Source: JABDQW01 sp942492025 (GTDB lineage Bacteria > Pseudomonadota > Gammaproteobacteria > SZUA-229). From it: a stretch of DNA of 64,000 nucleotides. Every line of letters starts with the position of its first letter. Positions within the stretch are counted from its first letter, which is position 1. The notes beneath the pieces were generated by a model. It searched no databases. It saw nothing but the letters and a program-made list of their open reading frames with translations, and was not told the DNA's origin. The stretch is taken from NCBI GenBank assembly GCA_942492025.1, contig CALODJ010000010.1:558001-622000 (forward strand), in the 5' to 3' direction. This document shows, piece by piece, positions 15,357 through 24,838 of this stretch. A program made the position numbers and the translations under genes.

Positions 15357-16799
15357 TTACTGAGGTAAAAAATCAGGCTGTTGCAGGTATTTTGCTAGCT
15401 CATCGAGCACTGCAAGCTGGTTTCCGGTCACATTCGGATCAATTCTGAGCTCGTCGATACGCGCTTTTACCTGGTTCAGGGTGCGATTTCCACAAGCAGG
15501 ATCATTGAATTTCTGTTTCCGGTATTCATTCCACTGCTGTTTTTCTTCGCTGCTGAGTGTTTCCGGATAATTTCTTGCGCGGTAGCGAAATAGCATTTCA
15601 GGAATGCGCTTGTCATCGAAGCGCATGTTCACGGTGGCCAGTTGCTCGGGTGTGTTTTGTTGAAGTTGCTGCATTCGACTGGAATCACTGTTACTGAAAA
15701 ATCCGCCGCTGTATAACTGTGCGTCCGGGTCGCTGACATCAGGGTAATCCTGGTGATCGAACACCTGCCGCGTTTTTTGTTCCAGAGCGTCTATATGTTG
15801 AAGCAATGAGGCCCGGTGGTGCAGGTTCTGCGCCACATCGATATTCAGTCGTTCTGCTGCCTCGTCGTCCATCGTCTTCAACGGTACGACCACAGGACAT
15901 TTATTCAGATGCACGGTTTTCAGCGGTATGCGGCTAACGCCTTCGGGTAGTTTGCTGGCCGGGGTAAAGATACTTGCGGCGATTTCATCAACGTCCGAGT
16001 CAATGAATGGCTGCGGATCGATTGCCAGGTCATAAACCATCACACCGTTTTTGTTGACCGGGTGCTGGCAGATCGGCATCACCACCGCAATAGAATGCCT
16101 TGCCATGGAATATTTTGCAGACACGTGCAACACGGCATCGTGCGTGCGCAAGTTGAGCTGTTTTGCGATGGCGTTTTTTTTCCTCAGCTTGTAAACATAA
16201 TCATAAAGCCTGGGTTGCCTGTCACGAATCAGCCTGGCGATGGCGATGGTTGCGTACACATCTGACATGGCATCGTGAGCGGCTTCGTGGCTGATGCCGT
16301 TTGCGGTTGTCAGCAGTTCGAGACGATTGCTGGGCTTGCCGTCATCGGTGACAGGCCATATGATGCCTTCGGGTCTGAGGGCGCGTGTGAGTCGGACCAT
16401 ATCGATGATGTCCCAGCGTGAATTTCCATGTTGCCACTCATGGCTGTAGGCGTTGAAGAAATTACGGTAAAGGGTATGGCGGGTGAATTCGTCGTCAAAG
16501 CGAATATTGTTGTAACCAGCAACACAGGTATTGGGTTTAGAGAACTCACGGTGGATCGCCCCGATAAAATCGGCTTCAATCAGACCTTCAGCCAGGGCCT
16601 TTTGCGGTGTGATCCCGGTAATCAGGCAAGCCACAGGGTCTGGCAGCATGTCATTGGCCGGCTGGCAGTACATCACCAGAGGATCATCGATGACGTTGAG
16701 GTCTTCATCGGTGCGCAGGCCGGCAAACTGGGCTAGCCGGTCATAGCGTGGATCCGTGCCGAAGGTTTCATAGTCGTACCAGAAGATCGAATTGGCCAT
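15357..16799 (-). CDS. sbcB: exodeoxyribonuclease I
   Basis: ExoI degrades single-stranded DNA 3' to 5' in recombination and mismatch repair. The 480-residue protein starts MANSIFWYDYETFG, where Asp and Glu of YDYETFG are the first metal ligands of the DEDDh nuclease domain; the later NNIRFDDEFTRH and HEAAHDAMSDVYATI supply the remaining Asp and His residues. The C-terminal part holds the SH3-like and helical domains of ExoI (RYRARNYPETLS is typical). Length matches E. coli ExoI (475). It ends the run of minus-strand genes cbbQ-cbbO-sbcB, with only 2 bases to the cbbO stop. Confidence 0.93.
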   Translation of the reverse strand: MANSIFWYDYETFGTDPRYDRLAQFAGLRTDEDLNVIDDPLVMYCQPANDMLPDPVACLITGITPQKALAEGLIEADFIGAIHREFSKPNTCVAGYNNIRFDDEFTRHTLYRNFFNAYSHEWQHGNSRWDIIDMVRLTRALRPEGIIWPVTDDGKPSNRLELLTTANGISHEAAHDAMSDVYATIAIARLIRDRQPRLYDYVYKLRKKNAIAKQLNLRTHDAVLHVSAKYSMARHSIAVVMPICQHPVNKNGVMVYDLAIDPQPFIDSDVDEIAASIFTPASKLPEGVSRIPLKTVHLNKCPVVVPLKTMDDEAAERLNIDVAQNLHHRASLLQHIDALEQKTRQVFDHQDYPDVSDPDAQLYSGGFFSNSDSSRMQQLQQNTPEQLATVNMRFDDKRIPEMLFRYRARNYPETLSSEEKQQWNEYRKQKFNDPACGNRTLNQVKARIDELRIDPNVTGNQLAVLDELAKYLQQPDFLPQ

Positions 16800-16801
16800 G
16801 C

Positions 16802-18907
16802 TTATGTCGTCAACCTGCGATAGATATCTGAAATTTTGACCGGCAGTGCCGCAACATTATCGATCACGGTGTAGTTGGCTGCGCCGTACATGTGGGGCAG
16901 ATAGTCTCTGGCTTCTTCATCGATGGTAATACAGAACGCGTGAATACCCTCACGCCGTGCCTCGAATAGCGCCTGTCGGGTATCCTCGACTCCGTATTCA
17001 CCCCGATAGGTGTCATAGTCATCCGGTTTGCCATCAGACAGGGTGATCAGCAGTTTTGTGCTGGCTTCGACTTCGCTGAAATGCCGAATCACGTGGCGAA
17101 TGAACACACCCATACGGGTATAGTCCTGTGGCTGGATATTGCTGATACGGGCCTTGGTCTCGCGGTTGTATTCGTCATCGAATGCCTTGATCCTGAACAG
17201 CTCACAGCGTTTTCTTGTCATGCCTGAAAAACCATAGATGGCATACCGGTCTTGCAGGATTTCCAGTACCTCGGCTAACAGTATCAATGCTTCACGTTCG
17301 GCCTTATTGATCCAGCCCTTGGTAGAGCCGCTCATATCGACCATGAAGATAACGGCAACGTTGCGTTCTTCCTTGTGCATCTTCGTGAACACACGGTTAC
17401 TCATTTCCATACCGCTTTTTACATCGGCGTAGGCCTCGACCAACGCGTCGATATCAATGTCATCACCGTGTGGTTGTTTTTTCAACAGCTTGTCTTCACC
17501 GCGCAAGTATTCGAAGCTATTGCGCAAGCTCTTCAACAGCCGGCTGTATTTGTCCAGCGTATCTTCGACAAACCTATCATAAACCGGCTCGACTTCGACT
17601 TCCCTGAGCACACACCAGTTTTTGTGATAATGCTGGCGCTTGAAATTCCACTCGTTATAGAGCTGGGCGCCTTCCTCATGATACGTGCCTTTCCACACAT
17701 CATTCGGACTCATGGTCCGGTCAGACACGGTCAGGTCATATTCACCGGGCCCTGCGGCCACCAGATATTCAGGGGGTATGTCACCGAAATCGACGATGAT
17801 AGAACTGATCAATTCCTTGACGTGCTGGGGCGGTGCGACCAGGCTGCCCTCAAACTCAAGCTGGACGGTGGCGTTGCCGATGTTCTCACGATCATCTCGG
17901 TCGCGAATGCTGAATTTCGCCGGTTTTCGATCAACGGCACCGGCGTCCTCCGCTGCTGCAGTCAATTCTTCGGCCATTTCACTGAGTGCGACTCTGAACA
18001 AGGCTTTTTCCCTGAAAACACGTTTCGCCATGGTCGCAGCTACGGCTTGCGGATTGATGCTTCCCTGATAGACAAAAGTACCCGGGCACTGATCGTACGA
18101 GACCTTATCGAGCAAATCGATCGTTGTTTGCACACTGGCATCACCAGCGGACAGAATGCGTACGAGCTCGGTGATAGAGTTTGACGTCAGCGGATCCTCA
18201 AAACTGCTTTGCAAAGATCGCATCTGACGATGCAGTCCGGGTAAATCTTTCTGAATACAGGCATCGAGGCGAATGGTCTCCAGTGAACAGAACTTGACCA
18301 GCTGCTCTTCAGCCAGTTTTGTCAAATCGGTTCTGAAAGTGCCAAACTGGATTTGTGCCCAATGGTGTGCGACGGTGGCCTTGTACAGCAAGAAGTTCTG
18401 TTTTTCATCTGCGAACAGGGCCATGACGGGGGGAACAAATATCGTTTCTGTGTCGGTATATGTGTTCTCTGATGGCTCCAGTTTGAGTTTTCTTCCCGAT
18501 AAGCCGTGCACGAACGGCAGCAGTACACCGATTTCCTCCTCCAATAGCGAGCCGTGCGCGCGCTCGTGGGCCGTATTGATAAAATTGTCGAGGTCGCGTA
18601 TCACCGACATGGCCGGGAACAGGCCCTGTCGGTCGTAGTTGTCGGCCGCAGTCATGGCCCATTCTTCGACCCTGCGCTCATCCAATTCCTCTAGCGCATA
18701 CACGGAACCACAGGCGAGTTGATAAGCAAGCTCTATGTTGGTGTCGGCCACGCGCTTGATCAGATTGAGAATGAAATCCTGTTGCGGGCGTGGAAGATGC
18801 TGGATTTGTTCGGCAGGAATTTCATTTTTGACGAATGAAAATTCAACTTCCAGGCATTCGTCCATGAACGCGATAATTTCATCTTTACCGAGTTTCGCTC
18901 GTGTCAT
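16802..18907 (-). CDS. CbbO/NorD-type VWA protein
   Basis: A 701-residue cytosolic protein with a C-terminal von Willebrand A domain. The MIDAS metal site DMSGSTKGW lies about 530 residues in, with downstream TLSDGKPDDYDTYRGEYG. CbbO/NorD proteins work with a hexameric CbbQ/NorQ AAA+ ATPase to remodel and activate a partner enzyme, Rubisco in autotrophs or nitric oxide reductase in denitrifiers. The CbbQ-type ATPase is directly upstream (1 base apart), giving a complete activase pair. Neither Rubisco nor nor genes are in the window, so the client is undetermined. Confidence 0.85.
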   Translation of the reverse strand: MTRAKLGKDEIIAFMDECLEVEFSFVKNEIPAEQIQHLPRPQQDFILNLIKRVADTNIELAYQLACGSVYALEELDERRVEEWAMTAADNYDRQGLFPAMSVIRDLDNFINTAHERAHGSLLEEEIGVLLPFVHGLSGRKLKLEPSENTYTDTETIFVPPVMALFADEKQNFLLYKATVAHHWAQIQFGTFRTDLTKLAEEQLVKFCSLETIRLDACIQKDLPGLHRQMRSLQSSFEDPLTSNSITELVRILSAGDASVQTTIDLLDKVSYDQCPGTFVYQGSINPQAVAATMAKRVFREKALFRVALSEMAEELTAAAEDAGAVDRKPAKFSIRDRDDRENIGNATVQLEFEGSLVAPPQHVKELISSIIVDFGDIPPEYLVAAGPGEYDLTVSDRTMSPNDVWKGTYHEEGAQLYNEWNFKRQHYHKNWCVLREVEVEPVYDRFVEDTLDKYSRLLKSLRNSFEYLRGEDKLLKKQPHGDDIDIDALVEAYADVKSGMEMSNRVFTKMHKEERNVAVIFMVDMSGSTKGWINKAEREALILLAEVLEILQDRYAIYGFSGMTRKRCELFRIKAFDDEYNRETKARISNIQPQDYTRMGVFIRHVIRHFSEVEASTKLLITLSDGKPDDYDTYRGEYGVEDTRQALFEARREGIHAFCITIDEEARDYLPHMYGAANYTVIDNVAALPVKISDIYRRLTT

Positions 18908-18908
18908 G

Positions 18909-19721
18909 TCAGAATAACGAGGACGACAGCTCGTTCATTGCAACCAGCATGTCATGATCGTCTGTGATTGCCTGTGCGATTGCCGTCTGGCAGGCGACGA
19001 CCGGATCGATGTCGTCGTGCATCAATTTGGCGGCATGTACCAGCAATCGTGTCGATGCGCCCTCATCGAGACCACTACCCTTGAGGTCACGGGTCATGTG
19101 TGCAAACTTGACCAGCTGATTGGCTGTGGAGGCGTCGATGGCCGCTTCTTTGATGATGATATCGGCTTCAAGATCCGCGCCGGGGTAATCAAACTCGAGT
19201 GCCACAAATCGCTGGCGTGTACTCTGTTTCAGGTCTTTCATCACACTCTGATAGCCCGGATTGTAGGATATCGCGAGACAGAATTCGGGCGTGGCCTCGA
19301 GCAGCTCACCGACTTTTTCCATTGGCAGCATGCGGCGATCATCAGCCAGCGGATGGATCACCACGGTGGTGTCTTTACGGGCTTCGACGATCTCATCAAG
19401 ATAACAGATGGCGCCATGGCGTACAGCACTGGCCAGCGGGCCATCGATCCATATGGTTTCTCCACTGGTGATCAGGAAGCGGCCGACGAGATCTGATGCT
19501 GTCAGGTCATCGTGACAGGATACCGTGATGAGCGGTCGTTTCAATCGCCAGGCCATATGCTCCATGAAGCGGGTCTTGCCGCAGCCTGTAGGGCCCTTGA
19601 GCAGCACGGGCAGTTGTTGCTTATAGGCCGATTCAAAAACCCTGATTTCATTACCAATGGGCTGATAATAGGGTTCTTCGGTAATGTAATGCTCTTCTGG
19701 CTTTAATACCTTTGATTTCAT
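18909..19721 (-). CDS. CbbQ/NorQ/GpvN-type AAA+ ATPase
   Basis: A 270-residue MoxR-group AAA+ ATPase. Walker A is LKGPTGCGKTRF at about residue 41, Walker B ICYLDEIVEARKD, followed by the sensor-1 Asn in AISYNPGYQS and the Arg finger region STRQRFVALEF. With the adjacent VWA protein it should form the CbbQO/NorQD motor that reactivates a client enzyme. The C-terminal CbbQ helical region (DEGASTRLLVHAAKLM) is present. The gene stands at the head of the cbbQ-cbbO-sbcB run. Confidence 0.88.
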   Translation of the reverse strand: MKSKVLKPEEHYITEEPYYQPIGNEIRVFESAYKQQLPVLLKGPTGCGKTRFMEHMAWRLKRPLITVSCHDDLTASDLVGRFLITSGETIWIDGPLASAVRHGAICYLDEIVEARKDTTVVIHPLADDRRMLPMEKVGELLEATPEFCLAISYNPGYQSVMKDLKQSTRQRFVALEFDYPGADLEADIIIKEAAIDASTANQLVKFAHMTRDLKGSGLDEGASTRLLVHAAKLMHDDIDPVVACQTAIAQAITDDHDMLVAMNELSSSLF

Positions 19722-19814
19722 AATGATATTTTTAAACTAACGATAGCAGTAGCGTATTTGAGCAAAACAACGCGGTGTTGTCGAACCCGAGTTGAGATCG
19801 TGTCGATTGCCGGG

Positions 19815-20897
19815 TCAAGCATCATGAGTGAGCATACAGGCAGTGACTTCTTCACGGTCGTGATAGAGTTGTTTGAACCCAAGCCTGTGTTCGATATTTT
19901 TCCCGGCTAATGATTGATGCAACAGCTGCTTGCACTCCATCACCGTTTGATAACGTTTCTTCATCGGCAATTTGAGGTTGAAGATCGCAGCCCGGGTGTA
20001 TCTCTGTATGAACCAGCGCGCAACCAGGCGACTGACGTGCAATGGGCGTTCCGCCATATCGCATACCAGCCAGTCTACGTCATGTTCAGGCGCGTAGGTG
20101 AATGCGTCCGTCCGATGGTGCACAACCATGCCGGTATCCATCAGCGCCCGGTCCATTGGGCCGTTGTCAACAGCGGTCACCAGCAAACCGCGTCTGACCA
20201 GTTGCCAGGTCCAGCCCCCGGGTGCTGCGCCGAGATCGACGGCGTGCATGCCGGGCTTGAGCTCGCGTTTCTGTTCAGGCCGGCTGAGAAACCAGTGGAT
20301 CGCTTCCTCGAGTTTGAGTGTTGATCGGCTCGGTGCTGATGCAGGCTTGCGCAAGCGCGGAATACCCATCGGTTCGACCGCACTGTTGTGTACATGGCTG
20401 ACGCCTATCCATGCACTGGACGAGTCATCAAAGCAGATATGCAAACGCAGCCTCGAGTGTTCGTCTAGCAGTCCCTGCTTGTCCAGCGCGCTCACCATGT
20501 GGGGTCTGAAGGCCCTGTAGAAGCGATTGAGTGCTTTAGCTTCATTGGTGTCGGCATAGTCCAGTTCCAGATCATTGAAGCCGCTGTTCAACTCTGAACT
20601 GATTCGACTGGCAAGCGTTACCAGCGGGACAGTGCGCCTGGTCTCAGGCAGGTCTTCGATCTTTGCAGTACAAGCGAACCATTGCCGGGTAAAAATCAGT
20701 GGCCTGAAATCGATTTGTTGGACAAGGCTGCTCGTGTCTTGGCCTGTTGCACTCACCAGATGCGCGTAGCCACTGTGGGTTCTGGCATTGATGTAGGCTG
20801 CAAAACCGAGAGCGCTGGCCTGTTGCATCATTTCTGCAGCACATTCACTCTCGAAGCCGGGGCGGCAAAAAAGCATCAGTTGTTGAAGAGTTTCCAT
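19815..20897 (-). CDS. rlmM: 23S rRNA 2'-O-ribose C2498 methyltransferase
   Basis: RlmM methylates the 2'-OH of C2498 in 23S rRNA. The N-terminal THUMP-like RNA-binding part begins LMLFCRPGFESECAAEM; the C-terminal SAM-binding domain has VDLGAAPGGWTWQLVRRG and the KDKE-type catalytic residues in VDWLVCDMAERP and FNLKLPMKKRY. From the ATG at 20897 the protein is 360 residues, close to E. coli RlmM (366); an upstream TTG at 20924 in the same frame is less likely. Confidence 0.93.
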   Translation of the reverse strand: METLQQLMLFCRPGFESECAAEMMQQASALGFAAYINARTHSGYAHLVSATGQDTSSLVQQIDFRPLIFTRQWFACTAKIEDLPETRRTVPLVTLASRISSELNSGFNDLELDYADTNEAKALNRFYRAFRPHMVSALDKQGLLDEHSRLRLHICFDDSSSAWIGVSHVHNSAVEPMGIPRLRKPASAPSRSTLKLEEAIHWFLSRPEQKRELKPGMHAVDLGAAPGGWTWQLVRRGLLVTAVDNGPMDRALMDTGMVVHHRTDAFTYAPEHDVDWLVCDMAERPLHVSRLVARWFIQRYTRAAIFNLKLPMKKRYQTVMECKQLLHQSLAGKNIEHRLGFKQLYHDREEVTACMLTHDA

Positions 20898-20964
20898 AAA
20901 TAGTGTGTTTAATTGCTCATCCAACCAAGGTAGTATGCTCGCAGATTTAAGATGAGGTTATTTG

Positions 20965-21207
20965 ATGGAAGCGAGCGAAGTCAAAAAATGTATCGAAGCC
21001 GGTATACCGGGAGCTGATGTCTCAGTGACAGCCGACGGTACTAAATATACAGCCATCGTGGTATCGCCTGAATTTGAAGGCATGAGCATGATTGCCGAGC
21101 AGAAAATGATTTATGCCACGGTCAACGAGCACATTCAGAGTGGTGCCATACACGCCCTGACCATCAAGGCCTATACTCCTGACGAGTGGTCTGCAGATAA
21201 CACCTGA
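20965..21207 (+). CDS. ibaG: BolA-family protein IbaG
   Basis: An 80-residue BolA-fold protein of the IbaG type, which partners monothiol glutaredoxins in [2Fe-2S] trafficking. Seen: the short N-terminal helix (VKKCIEAGIPGADVSV), the central KYTAIVVSPEFEGMSMIAEQKMIYATV and the C-terminal IHALTIKAYTPDEW, close to E. coli IbaG. The family His used for cluster ligation is in NEHIQSGAIHALTIK. The ATG at 20965 follows GATGAGGT at normal spacing. The gene usually precedes murA; here the next gene is suhB, convergent, ending 8 bases away. Confidence 0.9.
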   Translation: MEASEVKKCIEAGIPGADVSVTADGTKYTAIVVSPEFEGMSMIAEQKMIYATVNEHIQSGAIHALTIKAYTPDEWSADNT

Positions 21208-21215
21208 ATATACCC

Positions 21216-22031
21216 TCAGGTCTGGTAGCGCTTTGCATAGGCACTGTTACGGACACAGGGTTCAATGATTTTCAGCATTTCAGGAAATACTCTCGGACTG
21301 GCAGCAATAATATCACCGTGTTCGAGGTAGCCGTCCCTGCCATAGAAATCGCTGACGATGCCGCCTGCCTCGCGCACGATGAGCGCACCGGCAGCGATAT
21401 CCCACGCATTGAGGTTGAACTCCCAGAAGCCGTCGGTGCGTCCAGCAGCCAGCCAGGCCAGATCCAGCGCGGCGGAACCGGGGCGGCGTATTCCTGCTGC
21501 CGGCGCCATTAGCGCTTTCATGGTTTCGAGGTAGGTGTCCAGATAACTCTGGTCCGTATACGGAAAGCCGGTGCTGAGTAACGCACCTTTCAGGCCGTTA
21601 TGTCCGGAAACCCTTATGCGTTTCTCGTTCATCTGCGCACCTTCACCACGCGCGGCGGTGAACAGCTCCTGGCTGAAGGGGTCATAAATAACGGCCACTT
21701 CCAGTCGTTTCTTGTGTTTCAAGCCGATTGAGACAGAAAACTGTGGGAATCCGTGCAAAAAATTGGTCGTGCCATCGAGCGGATCGATGATCCATTGGTA
21801 TTCGGCATTTTCATCCTGATGTCCGCTTTCCTCGGCAAAGAAGCCATGATCCGGATAAGCATGCTTGAGCACATCGATGATCGCGGCTTCTGCTTGACGA
21901 TCGACTTCAGTGACAAAGTCATTGCTGCGTTTGCTGGCGATTGTGAGCCGGTCGATCCGGTCCATGTTCCGCACGATGATATTCCCAGCCGAACGCGCAG
22001 CGCGAACGGCAATATTGACCATAGGATGCAT
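21216..22031 (-). CDS. suhB: inositol-1-monophosphatase family protein
   Basis: Mg-dependent phosphatase of the IMPase family, 271 residues, closely SuhB-like. Metal site residues: EESG (Glu), WIIDPLDGTTNFLHGFP (Asp, Asp, Thr) and the C-terminal NAWDIAAGALIVREAGG (Asp). In enteric bacteria SuhB also joins the rRNA antitermination complex. Divergence from trmJ is the common gammaproteobacterial arrangement, which supports the symbol. Confidence 0.93.
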   Translation of the reverse strand: MHPMVNIAVRAARSAGNIIVRNMDRIDRLTIASKRSNDFVTEVDRQAEAAIIDVLKHAYPDHGFFAEESGHQDENAEYQWIIDPLDGTTNFLHGFPQFSVSIGLKHKKRLEVAVIYDPFSQELFTAARGEGAQMNEKRIRVSGHNGLKGALLSTGFPYTDQSYLDTYLETMKALMAPAAGIRRPGSAALDLAWLAAGRTDGFWEFNLNAWDIAAGALIVREAGGIVSDFYGRDGYLEHGDIIAASPRVFPEMLKIIEPCVRNSAYAKRYQT

Positions 22032-22281
22032 GACAGTTTTTTAAAAGAGCGCTATAAATTGGAGGCGAAGCATAGCAGATCGGCGCGCTGTTTTCACGAC
22101 GAAGGGCTGTTGTTTCAGGCGCAGGTGCGTTTGCGTTGCAGTATTGAATGGATTTAACTGTTAAATGACTGACATGAACCCCAATGCTTTGTACCAGAAA
22201 ACGGGTGTCTAAGACCGAACCAGACTTCACAGCCAGATTTGCCTTAAAATCCGTTCCTTTGGTGAAATAAACGGGCGACTG

Positions 22282-23025
22282 ATGTTCGAGAATACACGAA
22301 TTGTACTGGTCAATACCTCCCACCCCGGAAATATCGGCGCAGCTGCACGTGCAATGAAAAACATGGGGCTATCACGCCTGTATCTTGTTGATCCGAAGGA
22401 ACATCCCAGTTATCAGGCCTACAGCCGGGCAGCCGGGGCGGATGACGTTTTGGCCAATGCTGTTGTCACCCGGACTCTGACGCAGGCATTAAAGGGTTGC
22501 GTCTGGGTCGCCGGTACCAGCGCCAGAGAGCGTGCCGTGCAATGGCCGGTATATGATCCACGTCGGTGTGCCGATCTATGCCTTGAGCAGTCAACTCTGG
22601 GCGATGTCGCGATTGTATTTGGGCGTGAACGTATCGGACTGACCAATGAAGAACTGGAACTATGCAATGGCCTGATACATATACCAACCAATCCTGAATA
22701 TAACTCGTTGAACGTTGCAGCTGCTGTGCAGGTGCTATGTTATGAAATTCGCATGGCCATGCTAATGCACGCGAATGGCCCTGAAAAAAAAGTCAAGGCA
22801 CACAGAGAGGACCTGCCGGCAACCACCGACCAGCTCGAAGGCATGTACCAGCATTTGTACCGGATGATGGGGGATATCGGTTTTTTTGGTAAAAGCAATC
22901 CGGACGTTATTATGCGGCGCTTAAAATGTCTGTTCAACCGGGCGCACACCACCCGGCGAGAAGTCGCTATTTTGCGCGGTATTTTTTCAGCAGCTCAAGC
23001 TAAAAAGCCAACACACGCCAAATAG
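22282..23025 (+). CDS. trmJ: tRNA Cm32/Um32 methyltransferase
   Basis: SPOUT-class methyltransferase of 247 residues that 2'-O-methylates nucleotide 32 in the tRNA anticodon loop. Motifs: VNTSHPGNIGAAARAMKNMG, LYLVDPKEHP, VFGRERIGLTNEELELC and the knot-forming PEYNSLNVAAAVQVLCYE, plus the C-terminal extension ending in the dimerisation/tRNA-binding tail typical of TrmJ. Divergent from suhB. A MITE-like element starts 4 bases after the stop. Confidence 0.93.
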   Translation: MFENTRIVLVNTSHPGNIGAAARAMKNMGLSRLYLVDPKEHPSYQAYSRAAGADDVLANAVVTRTLTQALKGCVWVAGTSARERAVQWPVYDPRRCADLCLEQSTLGDVAIVFGRERIGLTNEELELCNGLIHIPTNPEYNSLNVAAAVQVLCYEIRMAMLMHANGPEKKVKAHREDLPATTDQLEGMYQHLYRMMGDIGFFGKSNPDVIMRRLKCLFNRAHTTRREVAILRGIFSAAQAKKPTHAK

Positions 23026-23028
23026 TCC

Positions 23029-23215
23029 CAGCCCGGATGTTGCACGAAGTATTCGGATTTTAGGGGCAAGCTGGTCAAGCAGCATGGGCGATCGCACGTA
23101 AAAAAGAATAGGACAAACTGTAACCGAGCAATACCCCGTCAATTCGAGCGTAGCTGATTGAAATATCGACGAATCCATGACATTGCATGTCCGCCTTCGT
23201 GCAACATCCGGGTTA
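23029..23215. mobile_element. MITE-like element, GCACGAAG class
   Basis: About 187 bases of non-coding sequence with inverted termini CCCGGATGTTGCACGAAG and CTTCGTGCAACATCCGGG, 18 matching bases. The interior (GGACAAACTGTAACCG-like segment, ATTCGGATTTTA) matches the element at 24083-24294. Its right edge GGTTAG supplies the TAA stop codon of the SRPBCC gene on the minus strand. Confidence 0.75.
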
Positions 23216-23656
23216 GTTGAAATCTGTGTGATTGATAGGGGTATCGTGTGGAAATGGTTTACCTGTGCCCGTTTCAAGATAGTCTTTCAGGCTCAGCATG
23301 AACACGGCCCATTTGGTGCTGCAGTGAGACATAAACGGTGTGGCAGCCTTCCAGTCAGCATGCTGGAAGTTCACCATGATCTGGTCCTCACGTTCATCCA
23401 GCTCAAAGCAAATGCGTGTATCCAGCCATTCACCTTCCTCACCGCCGACGGTCCACTCAACGTACTTGCCGGGAACATTCTCTGTGACTGTCACTTTTAC
23501 GATGTGGCCATCAAAGTCGAACGCGAGCTTGCCTCCGGGAACGGGACTGCCCCTGGTTTCAGTCCACCAGCCAGAGACGCCATCAGGCGTCGCTATGGCC
23601 TGGTATACAGCGTTTAAGGGTGATTTGATTCCGACCTGATGATAGATTGTTGCCAT
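23213..23656 (-). CDS. SRPBCC/AHSA1-like protein
   Basis: A 147-residue START-like helix-grip protein (SRPBCC superfamily, AHA1 C-terminal type). Typical features are the opening YHQVGIKSPLNAVYQAIATP, the GVSGWWTETRG stretch, and the closing FMSHCSTKWAVFMLSLKDYLE, which forms the long C-terminal helix. Members bind hydrophobic ligands or act as co-chaperone-like domains; the ligand is unknown. The stop codon lies inside the terminus of an adjacent MITE-like element, so the last residues (TDFN) could have been altered by its arrival. Confidence 0.8.
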   Translation of the reverse strand: MATIYHQVGIKSPLNAVYQAIATPDGVSGWWTETRGSPVPGGKLAFDFDGHIVKVTVTENVPGKYVEWTVGGEEGEWLDTRICFELDEREDQIMVNFQHADWKAATPFMSHCSTKWAVFMLSLKDYLETGTGKPFPHDTPINHTDFN

Positions 23657-23658
23657 AT

Positions 23659-24045
23659 TCAGCCCTCATTGTTGTCCGTGCTTGTCAGGTAACTCAGTGC
23701 CAGAATCAGCCATGCTGCCAGGAAACTGACACCACCGATCGGGGTAATCATACCCAGCCATTTAATGCTGGTCATGCTCAGGGTATACAGACTACCCGAG
23801 AAGATGATGATGCCAACCAGCATGGCCCAGCCTGCGGCTGCCTGATAGCGACGCGGTGACAGTTTGTGTAAGGCACCGACTGAGATCAAGCCGATGGAAT
23901 GGAAAAACTGGTAGTCAACAGCGGTGTGGTAAACAGCAAGCATGTCAGCATCGAGCACCTGTTTTAGCGCATGTGCACCGAATGCGCCAGCGGCTACGGC
24001 CACAAATGCACTGAAAGCACCCAGTCCGATGAATAAGTTTGACAT
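23659..24045 (-). CDS. DUF423 membrane protein
   Basis: A 128-residue, four-helix inner membrane protein of the DUF423 (YgdD-like) family. Typical features are the N-terminal FIGLGAFSAFVAVAAGAFGAHALK, the conserved YHTAVDYQFFHSIGL, and the last helix MITPIGGVSFLAAWLILAL. No biochemical function is established for the family. The SRPBCC gene starts 2 bases after its stop, so the two form one unit. Confidence 0.88.
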   Translation of the reverse strand: MSNLFIGLGAFSAFVAVAAGAFGAHALKQVLDADMLAVYHTAVDYQFFHSIGLISVGALHKLSPRRYQAAAGWAMLVGIIIFSGSLYTLSMTSIKWLGMITPIGGVSFLAAWLILALSYLTSTDNNEG

Positions 24046-24082
24046 TGAGTTCCTATTGTTTTTTGATACGCGTCAATACATT

Positions 24083-24294
24083 CTAACCCGGATATTGCAC
24101 GAAGGATTCGGATTTTACGGGCATACTGGCTAAGCAGCTTGGGGGATCGCCCAAGCTGCGACGCCCAGATGTTCGTAAAACCACATGGACAAACTGTAAC
24201 GGCACGATAAGCTGTTGATTTGGGTTCAGGTGATTGAAGTCACGATGCATTCGTTACGTTATGCGTCCGCCTTCGTGCAATATGCGGGATAATC
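24083..24294. mobile_element. MITE-like element, GCACGAAG class
   Basis: About 210 bases bounded by CTAACCCGGATATTGCACGAA and TTCGTGCAATATGCGGGATAA. Homologous along its length to 23029-23215 but with a longer interior containing an extra hairpin (GCTTGGGGGATCGCCCAAGC). It fills the gap between the DUF423 gene and yajQ. Confidence 0.7.
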
Positions 24295-24311
24295 ATTTAG
24301 GGAGAATTTTC

Positions 24312-24794
24312 ATGCCTTCTTTTGATGTGGTATCTGAAGTTGATCATCATGAGTTGACCAATGCGGTTGACCAGATGAATCGCGAAATTACCAACCGTTA
24401 TGATTTCAAAGGTAGCGATGCCAAGGTCGAGCTCAAGCAGCAGTTGTTGAATGTTGAGGCCGAGAATGAATTCCAGATCAAACAGATGCATGACATTATC
24501 TATAAAAAGCTGGCTGCACGAGGCATCGACACGGCCTGCCTGGAACAGGGCAAAATAGAGGAACGCGGTATGCGTGCCTATCAGGTACTGACAGTGCGTG
24601 AAGGTGTTGACAAGGAACTTGCCAGGAAGCTCGTTAAACTGATCAAGGAGACCAAGATGAAAGTACAGGTGGCCATCCAGGGCGAACAGGTGCGTGTTAC
24701 CGGCAAGAAACGCGATGATTTGCAGTCCGTCATCGAATTGCTGAAAGCGGCAGATATCGATTTACCGTTGCAGTTCACGAATTTCAGAGATTGA
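24312..24794 (+). CDS. yajQ: YajQ family nucleotide-binding protein
   Basis: A 160-residue YajQ protein with two ferredoxin-like domains that bind nucleotides (c-di-GMP in some species). The N terminus MPSFDVVSEVDHHELTNAVDQ and the segments ITNRYDFKGSDAKVELKQQ and VRVTGKKRDDLQSVIELL are family-typical. The ATG at 24312 preceded by AGGGAG is clearly the start; the frame extends further upstream only because it runs into the MITE-like element. Confidence 0.93.
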   Translation: MPSFDVVSEVDHHELTNAVDQMNREITNRYDFKGSDAKVELKQQLLNVEAENEFQIKQMHDIIYKKLAARGIDTACLEQGKIEERGMRAYQVLTVREGVDKELARKLVKLIKETKMKVQVAIQGEQVRVTGKKRDDLQSVIELLKAADIDLPLQFTNFRD

Positions 24795-24838
24795 CAGTGT
24801 GCACGGTGCAGCCTGCCAATCGGTTTAATACCGTCTGC

